Of a stretch of DNA of 64,000 nucleotides, positions 45,343-56,189 are shown piece after piece (positions within the stretch are counted from its first letter, which is position 1; each line of letters opens with the position of its first letter). A program made the position numbers and the translations under genes. Source of the stretch: Acorus gramineus (Eukaryota > Streptophyta > Magnoliopsida > Acorales > Acoraceae). The DNA lies in the NCBI GenBank assembly GCA_030737835.1, contig JAUJYN010000057.1, positions 337,981 through 401,980 of the forward strand, written 5' to 3'. The notes beneath the pieces are model-generated. The model did not search any database and was not told where the DNA came from. It saw only the letters and a program-made list of their open reading frames with translations.

Positions 45343-47438
45343 AAACCCCTGAATTGGGTGCCTCAGAGATGAAGATGGAGATTGAATAGAAGTATAATCT
45401 GTCATTGCCATATGGAAGGGTCTTGGCTGCAAGGGGAAAGGCAGTGGAGCTAATCCATGGAAAGGCTTCTGATTCATTTCGGTTTGTTCCCGAGTTGCAA
45501 CAACAGTTGATGCAGTCTAATCTTGGATCCATCATCAAGTATTTGCTTAATGTGGATCACTCCTTCATGAGATTTTTTGTGTGTTTACATGCATGTAGCC
45601 ATGGGTATTTATCAGGGTGTAGACCTTTTATTGGCCTTGATGGATGACACCTAAAAGGGAGATATAAAAGAATCCTCCTCAGTGCCACTAGCATGGATGG
45701 AAATGGTAATCTCTTCCCACTAGCCTTTGCTGTTGTTGAATCAGAGTGTGGTGAGAGATGGAAGTGGTTCTTGGAAAGGTTATATGAGGCTATTGGAGTG
45801 GTTGAAGGCCTAGCATTGATGTTAGACAGGGACAAAGGACTTGAAGCAGCAATTCCAATTGTTTTTTCAATGGCTGAGCATCGTACATGTGTGAGATACT
45901 TATACAAAGACTTCAAAAAGAAGCATCCAGGTGAATTGTTTGAAAGACTCATTTGGTTGTGCTAATTCATACAACTTGGCAGCATTTGAGTCTCAAATGA
46001 TGGAGATTTGGATAACATTCGCATCGGCATTTGCATATTTAGATGCTGTAAAAGACCAAGTGTGGAGAAGGCATCAGTTTCGAACACAGCAAGGTCTCAT
46101 TATCTCACAAATAACATGTCAGAGTCCTTTAATGTGTGGATCAATAAAGCAAGACAGATGCATATTGTGGAGTTGGTTGACACAATTCGGAGAATGATAA
46201 TGGTCAGAATGAATCATCGACAATGTCTAGGAAAGAAGTGGAAAGGTAAGCTTGTACTGAAAGCTTTCAGATATGTCTAATAGATTTGTAAAGAGAAAGG
46301 GAGCTACATTGTTAGAAGAAGCTCTGATATGAAAGCTGAGGTTGTTGGACCATATCACACTTGTGTGGTTAATTTGGAGGACAAGACTTGCTCTTGTAGA
46401 GCATGGCAGGTCAGTGGGTTGTCGTGTGAGCATGCTGCATCATTTATTACTTCAGTGAGAGGGCTGAATATTTTAGACTTTGTTGATGATTGCTATAGTG
46501 TCCAAAAGTTTAGATCAGCATATGCCATTCCTGTGGGAGCTATGCCTGGTAAGGAGTTGTGGCATAGGGTAAAATTACCTTTTGTGGTGGGCCCTCCTAA
46601 AACAATTCGTCCAAGAGGTCGACCAAAGAAGAAGAGAATACGTGACCCGAATAAGAAAAGGAAGAGTAGACACAAATGCACGAGGTGTAATCAATTTGGT
46701 CATCAGAAGAACACCTGTAAAAATCCAATAGTAGAATCAAGCAGCCAAGGGAGTGCAAGGGAGACCAGGTTAACCCTCACTGCTATATCCAATTAATTAG
46801 TCAAGTATAACATATGAATTTTCTTCACATGCTTTTTTTTTTTTTTGAATTGCAGGACTCCAACATTTGTCAACATGAATCCCTTAGCACAGTCTCAATC
46901 TCATGACACTAGAGGGCCACTAATAAGTGTGGTGAATCTTAGCAGTCTAAATATTCAATCTAATGTTCCAGACTTTCAAAGTTCAGCTGCAATTGGATCA
47001 TTTAGTTCTCAAACAAGCATGTGTGTCAATCCATCTAGTATGTCTGGAATCCCTGGATTTAATTTTATAGGAATGTCAGCTCAAACTACCATGGATGGAT
47101 TGAGGTATATTCTAAGCATCTGTCAATTTCATATACTACTTATTTATTATTTTATAAATAAGTTTGTATTATATGTTATACAGGTTAAATGTTGGAGGTA
47201 TGAATACAACTGCACCAAGTTCACTGTCAAGTGTGGGAGAAACAAGGTATAAGTTCATTTCATTGGTATTGTAGGAACTATGATATTCTTGTCTTATTTC
47301 AACTATGATATGTTTTTGTTCTCATTGGTAATCAGAGTTGTTATGAGGTCCAATGAAGTAATTAGAAGAGGCAAAATCTTGGGGGTCAGACAGAAATGTG
47401 TTGCTAAAAGAGGTGGAAATATTTCTAAAAAAAACTGA

Positions 47439-48099
47439 AAGGTTTGTTGATTTGTACACATAGCAATCAAATTTTTTTTCCTTTTGAATCAGCATTTCAT
47501 TTATGAATACTAAGTCAGTTTCATAATTGGAATTTGCAGTTCGTGATGCAGAGCGATCTAAATTTTTTGGTGGAGCAGTTATTGTGGAAGCAGTTCTGGA
47601 TGCATTTGTGTTGTTTTAGAAGAGTTGTATATGTTTTGATGTTTAACTTGAAGTTGTATTCCAGCATGTTAAAGCTGTGTTATGTGGTCTAGGGAGCAGT
47701 TGTTTTATGGTATCCTTAAAGTACAATGTGTTTTGTCCAGCGGTTGTTAAAGCTGTTAAAGCATGTAAGAACATGTACTATGTATTAAAGCATGTAGAAG
47801 TTGTTACGTCCAGCACTTGTTTCAGATGTTAAAACTGTTAAAGCTATGTTATGTGAAGCATTTGTTTTATGATCTCATTTAGGTTACTATTGTGTGTAGA
47901 ACATGTTAAAAGTGTTAAAATTGTGTTCTGCTCATCATAGTTATTGCACTTATGTTTGGTTATAAGCATTTGTTTCAGATGTTATAACAAATGTGTTTCA
48001 CATCTATAAAAACAGAGCAAAATGTGAATCAATATGCATGCAACTTCAACATATCCAACATTAGTCAATCTCTTACAACATTTTCATAGGGTACATAAT
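47439..48099. other. MULE spacer between convergent genes
   Basis: Non-coding. Repeated AAAGCTGTTA, TGTTAAA and GCATGT strings (about 47650-47960) look like a degenerate short tandem repeat. It should hold the 3' ends of both MULE genes. Confidence 0.5.
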
Positions 48100-48787
48100 T
48101 CAATTTACACATGCTTTATACACAACAAACACAGAAATCAAAAGGAGAATCATTAGGCAAACAACTATGATGCTCAGCTTCTTATTCATGCATTCCAACA
48201 TATGGAGCCTTTCCTGCATAGATTGTTCAATAGCAATTAGCTGATACTTGATGTCAATTGTAGAGTGGTTAGGGTCATCAACCCATTCGAAGAAATTACA
48301 GTCTGCAGGGGTCTGAAATGAAATTAATAAAGTCAATCAAAATTTGATACTCAATTGAATGCTTAATAGAAAACTGAAATGAAATGAATGTATGAGATTG
48401 AAATGAAAAAAAAAAAGGAACACTGAAATGAATTTCACATACCCTGTACATGGGGCATGAATAAAACTTTCGACCCTTGCTATGCTCTTGACGGGATGTT
48501 TTGATTGCACAATCACCCTTCTTGCATCGACATTGACGTGGTGGAATGTATGCATGAGAAGGCCTAAAAACAGCACTACTTGAGACCTATAATATCCCAA
48601 TGAAACAGTGGTTTAGGCAATTAAAAAAACAAACACAATACCACAATGGAAAGAACAACATAATGAATGAAAAATTGCTAACAAGGCTAAAGGATGTCTT
48701 TCACACATTCTGTCAAACATATAAAATACAACACATTAGCTCAAATAAGATATCAAATATTTGATGAATACTTACACAATCAGACAT
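48100..48787 (-). CDS. GRF-type zinc-finger membrane protein, 3 exons
   Basis: Exons 48787-48776, 48586-48443 and 48312-48100, all GT-AG (donors GTAAGT and GTATGT; acceptors ATTATAG and TTTCAG), all phase 0, giving 122 residues with no break. The product starts MSDCVSSSAVFRPS. The GRF finger at about residues 22-63 reads CRCKKGDCAIKTS, FYSCPMYR and CNFFEWVDD, with the usual Cys spacing and the G-R-F core as GRKF. A short helical stretch follows (IEQSMQERLHMLECMN), then one C-terminal membrane segment (IIVVCLMILLLISVFVVY). The layout resembles plant GRF zinc-finger proteins of the At4g04775 kind. It lies inside the MULE, convergent with the transposase gene. GRF fingers bind nucleic acid in some proteins; the role here is unknown. 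Either a MULE accessory gene or a captured host gene. Confidence 0.85.
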
Positions 48788-48991
48788 GCTTGAGAGAAAT
48801 ACTGACAAGGTGAGAACAATTGTTAGAGTGAAGATGTGTAGACGGTGATCGGGAAATGTCGATGTACCAGTGAAAGGTCGATGGAGATGACCCGTACTAT
48901 TCGGGAAATGGAGGTTGTTCAAACTTCAAACGATGAACGTGGGTGAGGAGTCGATGACCATTGGAAATTCAAATAAATATGCATGCATGGG

Positions 48992-49003
48992 TTTTTATAT
49001 AGG
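48992..49003 (-). promoter_or_regulatory. TATA box of the GRF gene
   Basis: Minus-strand CCTATATAAAAA about 205 bp upstream of the ATG at 48787. Two GCATGC-type RY motifs lie just downstream of it. It is placed inside the MULE, so the gene carries its own promoter. Confidence 0.6.
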
Positions 49004-49251
49004 CAACAGAAATTTTTTTTACTGTTGGAGAAGCTCAACGAAGGAAATTTTTTTTTACCGTTAGAGATGCTCAACGAAGGAGACAGGGGCATTTTGGGGA
49101 TTAAAAGGTGTTATTTCGATTTTAATGCTTTTGTAGGGACTTATCTTAATATCAAATTTTATGCTTACGGAATGTTATCCGAATATGCTTTTTAAACTGA
49201 CGGAATTCTGACCGAGGGACTAAATCAGTTAACCAAGGCAGAATACAAGGA

Positions 49252-49328
49252 CCTGTGACGATTTTGTGATTTTACGGGGACGTAAACCGATTTTGACAAG
49301 TTTACAAGGAGTTATATCGATTTTTCCC
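49252..49328 (-). repeat. MULE right terminal inverted repeat
   Basis: See 33593-33669; 75 of 77 positions match in reverse complement. Confidence 0.95.
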
Positions 49329-49338
49329 AAAAAAAAAA

Positions 49339-49640
49339 TAAAGAAATTAATTAGGGGTCCATGAAGATACCCATGTATTAATCATTAGTTCTTGTAACTT
49401 TTTACCATAATAATAAGTTCCCAATCCCAAAATCTATTATTTTGGGGTCCCTCTGACTACCGGACCTCCTCACACCCGTTTCAGTTTCCTATTCTACCCT
49501 CCTATGTAAATAAACTCTCCTTCTCCGACAAAAAAAAAAACCCATCAATCCTACCCCTCTCTCTCCCATGAAAACAAAAATCTCCCCTTCTCTCCCCCAA
49601 ATCTCCCATCTGTCCGCCACTCTCTCCCTCCGAAGAACCT
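49339..49640. promoter_or_regulatory. Likely original upstream region of the kinase gene
   Basis: This DNA lay next to position 33592 before the MULE inserted, so it should contain the native upstream sequence of the minus-strand kinase gene. It has CT-rich tracts and a TATTATTTTG string but no clear TATA box. It may also have served the plus-strand pseudogene that follows. Confidence 0.4.
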
Positions 49641-49665
49641 TGGCCTCCCCCTCTCTCCGTCCACC

Positions 49666-49995
49666 TTCATTTTCACGACCGTGTGTCCCCTGCGAAGACT
49701 GGAGCTCCACCAGACGATCTTGAGCTTCCTCCACTCCGAGAACCCCCCGATCAACACCCTAACGTGGCCGGACTTCTCCAAGGCCGCCATCTTCACTCAA
49801 AAATAGCAAGAGCAGCAGGAGGCGGCGTCGGTGCCGGGGATCCTGTGGAGGGACTGGTTGTCAAAGGACCGGACGAGGGTCTCCGCTGTTGTGGCAGTGA
49901 TCTTCGGCACCGACCGGCTATTCGAAGACCCCGCTTAGTGGTTACAGGTCTGCACCGATCTTGAGAACCTAAAGTACGGATTCTTCCCTCCCTGA
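49666..49995 (+). pseudogene. Unidentified host gene fragment with stops
   Basis: One plus-strand frame reads like a conserved protein: RRLELHQTILSFLHSENPPI, LTWPDFSKAAIFTQ, ASVPGILWRDWLSKDRTRVS, AVVAVIFGTDRLFED, then VCTDLENLKYGFFPP and TGA at 49993. Two internal TAG stops (after AAIFTQK and after FEDPA) and no clear ATG make it a pseudogene. I do not recognise the family. It lies head-to-head with the kinase gene across the MULE insertion site. Confidence 0.5.
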
Positions 49996-51042
49996 GGGAT
50001 GCAATTCATGCTTTGTTTTGCTGATTTTGATTTTGATTGCGTGAAAAAGCTGTGATTTTGTAGTTTGGACCTATGTATTATTGTATTGATTTTTAGTTAA
50101 TTTTGCTACGGAAACATGTATTGTTGAATTAGGAGGGGCTGGGATGGATCAAATGATTAGTATTGGATGATTTGATATACAAAATTAATAAATTAAATAT
50201 AGTAGAGTGAAACAAATAAATCAGGATATTTTGATGGAATATTTAGTTTACTTGGACTGGAGTAGCTAGCCTAGACAAGAAATTAAGCTCTTTTTTTTTT
50301 TGTAATATTTGTTGACAGTTCTTGATGATGATTTGAATGATGACCTTGGTTTTAGAATGTGTTCTCATCTGTAGCACTTTCTTATATATTTTGAGGAAAG
50401 TGTGGGGTGTTTCTTGAAATATTATGGCTAAGTTGGGGAGCATTCAGAAATGGGAGATGCAAGTGTTTATTGGGTTCTGAATTTTTGTTCTTTGAAACTC
50501 ATCTACTACTTCAAATATGATGAACATTAGTAAAAATATGTGATTTTTGTGTTGAATTATTAAGGGTGTATTTATAGAAAAATAACAGCGTACATAGATT
50601 TACAACAGTATACATAGGTTTCATGTTTGCATTATTAGGAGTACACTGTTATGCTTCATATGTACACCCTTAATTTTTTTTTATTGTGTTTCAAAATGTT
50701 ATGTTTCATCTCTAATCCTAGATGTCTATGCAATTTTTTCTAAACCTAGGTTATATATTAAATTAGTTATGGAGGTTTAATTCACAATGGAAAATATTGG
50801 TTTTATTTTTACATTGTTTTTAGTACACTGTTATGCATCATATGTACATTGTTAACTCCTTTTGATTATGTAGTACATTACTATCATCCTCAATTTGGGC
50901 CTAACCCGCATCCAAACCAAACCCTCCGAGTTAAGGACTTTATGATGATGAATCACCATGGAAACTAAAATTAATTTATGAGACTTACCATATGTGTATA
51001 TATTGTGTTAAGTGATGCTTATATATAATAGTCATTGCACAA
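49996..51042. other. AT-rich spacer, no gene seen
   Basis: AT-rich. ACAGTGTACAT / GTACACTGTTATGC strings recur at about 50575-50890 (several near-copies of GTACACTGTTATG.TTCATATGTACA). No domain-bearing frame. Confidence 0.45.
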
Positions 51043-51957
51043 ATGGATCGAAAGCAAGTGCTTGTTGATGATATATTCTCATTTGCAGTAGTTACAGAAA
51101 TCATTACAGATAATGATTTAGAACCACGTTCAGTGGATGAATGCAGACGAAAAAATTGTTGGCCACAATGGAAAGCTGCTATTCAAACAGAATTGGATTC
51201 ACTTGCAAAACACAAACTATTTGGACTAGTAGTCCTAACCCTTGAAGGTGTTAAACCAGTAGGATGTAAATGGGTATTTATGAGAAAACAAAATGAAAGA
51301 AACGAGATTGTTAGATACAAAGCTCGTCTTGTGGCATAGAGTTTCCTGCAGAGACCTGGGATAGATTTTGAAGAGACATTTTCTCCTGTGATGGACACAA
51401 TCACAATTTGGTATTTGATTAATCTTGTAGTCTCAGAAGGACTTGACATGCATCTAATGGATGTGGTTACTGCATATTTATATGAAAAATTAGATACTGA
51501 CATTTATATGAAAGTTCCTGAAGGACTAAAATTACCTGAAACAAAACCACGAAACATGTACTCAATCAAGCTAAGACGATCCTTGTATGGATTAAAGCAA
51601 TCTGAACGAATGTGGTATAACCGTCTTAGTGAGTACTTAATAAAAGAAGTATATGTCAATAATCCATTATGCCCCTGTGTATTTATTAAGAAAACAGAAC
51701 TCGGATTTATCATTATTGCAGTATATGTTGATGATATTAATCTAATTGGGACTCCTGAAGAGCTCGAAAAGGCTTCCAAATATCTGAAAAAGGAGTTTGA
51801 AATGAAAGATCTTGGAAAAACAAGATACTGTCTCGGCTTGCAAATTGAGCAAAGTTCAAATGGGATACTTGTTCATCAAACAACATATGTTGAAAAAATC
51901 CTGAAGCGTTTTAATATGGACAAATGTCATCCATTAAGTACTCCAATGGTAGTAAGG
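51043..51957 (+). mobile_element. Ty1/copia reverse transcriptase fragment
   Basis: Copia RT region only: WPQWKAAIQTELDSL, GCKWVFMRKQNE, DFEETFSPV, SLYGLKQSERMWYNRL, YVDDINLIG and FEMKDLGKTRYCLGLQ. Unlike the copia at 10.3 kb in sequence. Broken, with about one break in what remains; gag, integrase, RNase H and LTRs are absent. Its right end is cut at 51958 by the LTR of the next element. Confidence 0.85.
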
Positions 51958-54424
51958 TGTAACGTCTCTGTATTTTTAGCCTTATATATTTATTTTAAAT
52001 ATATAATGGAAATTTTAATTGAAATTTAATTATTTCATTTTTTTTTATTTGGCGGTAGGCCCAAATGGGTCTAATTTGATTTATAATTTTGATAATTATA
52101 AATTGATGTTGAAATATTTATTTTATATTTTTTGGAGATCTTTATAGTCTCAAGATATTTTGGTTGAAATTTGGTGAGATTCGGAGTTAGGGAAATTAGG
52201 TTTTTTAGGATTTTGTGTTAAGTTATTGGCCTCAGGGATCTAGTTGCGAATCCAGAATATCTTTTAATAGGCTTCAGGGATCCGTTTGTAAATCGGATAG
52301 GGATCTGTCTGTAAATCGGATAAGGACCTAGTTGTAAACCCGTAATACTTGAGGGGTCGTTTTGTAATCTCGTAAAAACCTTTTTATACATAACACATTT
52401 TGGGTTAGGGTTTGCATCAGAATTCTCATGGGACAAGAAAGGTGGTGATGACCTAACTCTACCCGTCGAGCACTACAAGGTGATAAATCTTTCTCTTTTG
52501 ATTTTTATTGTTTAGTGTTTCAATTTAGTTTGGTTAGGAGATGATTGTGTCAATCTATTATTTGGGAAAGAATATTGATGGGTTAGGGTTTGATTGATTT
52601 TAAATAGATGATGTTTTTATTAGATTTCAATGGATCTTGAAGGATTTCTTAAGATCAAACTAGATTTATTGGTTTTGGGATTTAAGGGTTATTTTCGGGT
52701 GGATTGAATACCTGATCATTTAATCGTGTTTTTGACTATGATAGAGTCGTTTCTGGGAAAATTGTATTTCACAAACAGAAATAGGTTTCGAAAAGATCTT
52801 TCCAACGAATCTTGAATCGTCTGATTTGGAGTTACGGGTAGAACGTTATGATTTTTCAAAGATTTCTGTGCAGTTTCTTATAATTCAAATATTTAGCTTC
52901 ATGATCAAGTTTGATGAATTTTTTAGATTAAAGGGATCCCAAATGGATGTTTAATGAGTATAATTTGATTTGTGGGTTTTGATGATTTTATTGATCTTGG
53001 TGACTCAATTTGGATCTTAAATCAATTAATTTGGTTTAGTGGGATCAATGAATATTAATTGGATATTTTTGTTATTTGGATGTAAATTGATTGGATTGAT
53101 TTATTTGAATCATTGGAGTTGTAGTGGATTATTTGTCTAAATATTTTATTCGATGATTGATCGATTATGTGGGCCTTATGAAATAAATGGATATTGATTA
53201 TCGGATCATTGTGAGATATGAACATTTTAATATTTATTTGGAGTTGGGATTTTTGTTAGGCATTTAAGGTGAGTTGCGGATTGTAGGTCTATTTGGTACG
53301 GGCTCTTAGGATTATTGGGCTGAGTGTTGTTGTCAGTTGTTTGTCAGTTGTTTGTCATGATTGAATGATTTTCTTATTTATTGATTTCATAATTGTTATG
53401 CTAGGTTATCCACGTGCGAGTGTATAGCGTTTATGCATGTGCATCGATTTGTATTGCGTGGACTGGAGGTGAGTGGACTTGAGTTTCATATGTAGTTTCA
53501 AAAGAATATATTATGTATTCATGCTAGGACCATCTATTTTGTGGAATATAACTGCTAGTTTTGAAATAAAAATATGAGCATGCCTTTTATTGAGATATTT
53601 ATCATGAATTGATTGGTGTGTTGAGATTTTTGCATGCTCTATTCTTTTGTGATTTTTTTAAAGATATGATAGGTTATCAATGCAACCATTTCTTCTAAGT
53701 GGCTCAGTCTTGGTGTGGTCAACGTCTAGGTGGGCGTACGTCTACGTGGCCAAGTTCGAGAACGTAGGACCCAAGTCTTTGTGGCTATGTCTACGTGGCC
53801 ATGCCTGTGAAAGGCCCCGCGAGCTAGGTGCTGCGAAGACGGACATGCGTGTTCGTGGTGTTGCATGCATCATATTGGATAGGATTTGTGTGCGTGTGTA
53901 TATATATTATTGCATGTCTTGGTGGCCTTGTTGTATATTTATTTTCTTGATATATTACATGTCTGTGTAGACATATTACGATATTGATATTTTGAATATA
54001 AATGTACTAACGGGATGATGATGGTCCATTCACTGAGCGTGTTGTAGCTCACCCCTCTCTTCCCAACCTTTCAGATTAGCTGTTGGTGGCTGTCGATCTC
54101 GTTAAGGCGTTGGAGTTTGAAGCTCGTATTTTATTTCCGGAGCACTAGACTTGTGTAAAAGGTGTTGATCATTTCTTTGGCATGTAGAGGACCCATATGT
54201 ATGATAGTGTGGACATATAAATTTAGTGGTTCCTGATGTATGTTGAAAAAGGTGTTGGATTTTAGCCTTGACAATATATGTATAATTATGGGATGTATTC
54301 GTATGTTCTCTGGATGAAGAAAAAAAATATATATATATATATAGAACTCTGAGATTCGAGGAATTTAGTTAACGCAACCGGATTTCACGGTTCAAAACGG
54401 GGCCGTGGATCCGGGGGCGTTACA
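51958..54424 (+). repeat. 5' LTR of the 52-55.8 kb element
   Basis: TG...CA ends with 7-bp inverted tips TGTAACG/CGTTACA. Contains an (AT)n run near 54328-54344. Confidence 0.8.
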
Positions 54425-54625
54425 GAATGGTATCAGAGCGTAGGTTCAACCCTCGGACTGTAGGTTATGGATATATTAGTTGGCTTAGTGCTTAGGTTTA
54501 CGATTCCTTGTAAGCTTGGGCTTAATTATCCTTTGGAGTTATGGAATAGATGTATTTTTATCTGGCTCTGATACAGAATGGTATCAGAGCGTAGGTTCGA
54601 CTCTCGGACTGTAGGTTATGGCCAT
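54424..54625 (+). repeat. Duplicated primer-site segment
   Basis: ACAGAATGGTATCAGAGCGT followed by AGGTTC.A..CTCGGACTGTAGGTTATGG occurs at 54422-54471 and again at 54573-54622, so the element holds two tRNA-iMet-type primer sites about 150 bp apart. Confidence 0.85.
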
Positions 54626-55845
54626 CTTAGTTGATATGTTGAGTTTAGGGTCTAAGCTCGAATAACCTAAGGAGATTAAGTTTTGCTATCCTATAGAAAA
54701 ATCTGGTTGGGCTATTTTGGTTACCTTAGAATTTTGATTATGGAGCTTAGGGTAATCTTTTATGTGTAGTTATCTTTTTGGATCTTAAGGCGGCCTATAG
54801 GAGAATTTTCCTTTGAAGCCTAGGATAAGCTTAGGGCATGTTAAGATGCATTGCATATAGGGTTTGCATTCTAACCGTTTGTTTGTTTTTGTTATGACAA
54901 AATTTTGGTGGATTAAGCGCACGTTGGAAAGCGCACCAAGGAGATTGAGATTGTTTTCAACGTTATACATGGCTAAGCATTTGTGACATTCGAGAATGTA
55001 TTTATGTTTCTAATGGCGATGAAAGACACATCAAATTCGTGAATATGCATCGTGGTAAATTAATTTTTATTCCTAATGTTAGGAATGTCATTAGTGTCAT
55101 AATTGCCCCTTTTGTGTTGTACAAGTTGGACCATTTATGGTATGGGACGTAAATGGACCTGACTTGTACAATTTGGATGAATATTGTTTTTCTTAATTTG
55201 TTTTCTTGTCATTGCTTGTATGGTATAAGTTGGATTACCTGTGGAATGGGACATAGGTAAGCCTGGCTTATACAAATGATTGTGTGCAATTTATGTGTAT
55301 TGTTGATCTTGCTTATATTGTATAAGTTAAAACACCTATAGTGTGGGGGCGTAGGTGGGTTTGACCTATACAGTAATTGTTGTGATTTGTGAATGTCTTA
55401 TTGTTTTGTCTATGTCGTATAAGTTAATCCACTTATCGTTTGGGTCACTATATATTAGAGTGGTGCAGCGGAAGCATTGTGGACCAAGCTTATATGATTT
55501 TTTTGTTATGTTGTCATTGTATGTTGTTTGTTTCGGTATAAGTTGGAATTTCAATGCGGAGCATTGGTTGTTTTAATTATACACTTGTTTGTTTGATTGT
55601 TTGCGGCGTATAAGATGGATTCTTATACCATTGTCTATATTTGTTGTGGTTGCCGTGTATGTGTCAGATTCATTAATTGACTCATACATTTATTGCTTGA
55701 ATATATGATGAATGATTGTTTTGTTATTATAGGATGTCATATGCCTTCTATTTTGTGTTTCTCCGTTGAATTTAGAAGACTAAATTCCTTTAAGGGGGGA
55801 AGAATGTAACGTCTCTGTATTTTTAGCCTTATATAATTATTTTAA

Positions 55846-56189
55846 CAGTGGTGATACCTAGGCCCCAAAATATAGGCCCCACTCACAAGCCCCATGAGGT
55901 GTCAACTTCTCATTGGCTCATAATTTTACTTTTCAAAAAGGGTAACAAAGCAAAAACCAATTATACCCTCCCATTAAAACTACTCGAAAACACACGCGCG
56001 AATCAAGAAATCCGGATTCGACGTGCACGATTAAACACCACCGCCACTTTCGGGGAGCCAAAACGATCTTTCAAATTCTCTCACCCCCAATAATCACATT
56101 CGTTGCAAAAGGGGAAAAAAAAACCCTAAATCTTTCTCTACGCATCGTTTTTTCTTCGCCGAACTGCTTGGATTCACTGGAAAAACAAA
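55846..56189 (+). promoter_or_regulatory. 5' region of the split DUF1985-type gene
   Basis: Starts abruptly at the cut LTR with GTGGTGATACCTAGGCCCC, which looks like a transposon terminus. It then leads through CT-rich leader sequence into ATG 56190. The terminus-like start suggests the gene may have come in on a DNA transposon that truncated the LTR. Confidence 0.35.

Larger units (their letters stand above)
34379..47438 (+). pseudogene. MULE transposase (mudrA type), decayed and split
   Basis: Transposase of the enclosing MULE. A 5'-untranslated intron is likely (donor AAAG/GTGAGT at 34031, acceptor ending 34374), then ATG 34379. Order: N-terminal PB1-like region (DLFRVTFVYGGFW), an acidic Glu/Ala repeat region near 34840-34950, MuDR DNA-binding region near 35240-35500 (CQKRDCPWRIHAS), gypsy insertion 35549-45342, DDE core (FIGLDG near 45632; ALMLDRDKGLEAAIP near 45815; ANSYNLAAFESQM near 45960), SWIM finger CSCRAWQVSGLSCEHAA (about 46390-46440), and a CCHC knuckle CTRCNQFGHQKNTC (about 46678-46720). 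Three further exons (46856-47104, 47184-47246, 47336-47438) splice in phase to end NISKKN. Breaks: a TGA at 45645-45647 directly after GLDG, and frame changes near 45950, 46050 and 46270. Upstream and C-terminal exons are well kept. Confidence 0.88.
33593..49328 (+). mobile_element. MULE (Mutator-like) transposon with nested gypsy
   Basis: 77-bp terminal inverted repeats at 33593-33669 and 49252-49328 match at 75 of 77 positions and start GGGAAAAATCGATATAACTC. Both outer flanks are A-runs (33582-33592 and 49329-49338), so a 9-10-bp target duplication is possible but cannot be proved. Inside are a mudrA-type transposase gene (plus) and a convergent GRF zinc-finger gene (minus). A 9.8-kb gypsy element splits the transposase gene; without it the MULE is about 5.9 kb. 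The insertion lies in the 5' region of the GlcNAc kinase gene. Confidence 0.92.
51958..55845 (+). mobile_element. Gypsy-like element: 2.47-kb LTR, tiny interior
   Basis: The 5' LTR (51958-54424) starts TGTAACGTCTCTG and ends GGGCGTTACA. The primer site TGGTATCAGAGC is at 54428-54439. The interior is about 1.4 kb and codes nothing recognisable. A polypurine tract (TTTAAGGGGGGAAGAA) precedes a second LTR start at 55805 that runs only ~41 bp. Inside the LTR, CACTGAGCGTGTTGTAGCTC (near 54031) parallels the LTR of the 35.5-kb element (GCTCACCCCTC...), which supports a gypsy assignment. Broken: no proteins, 3' LTR cut short. Inserted into the copia fragment at 51957. Confidence 0.8.
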
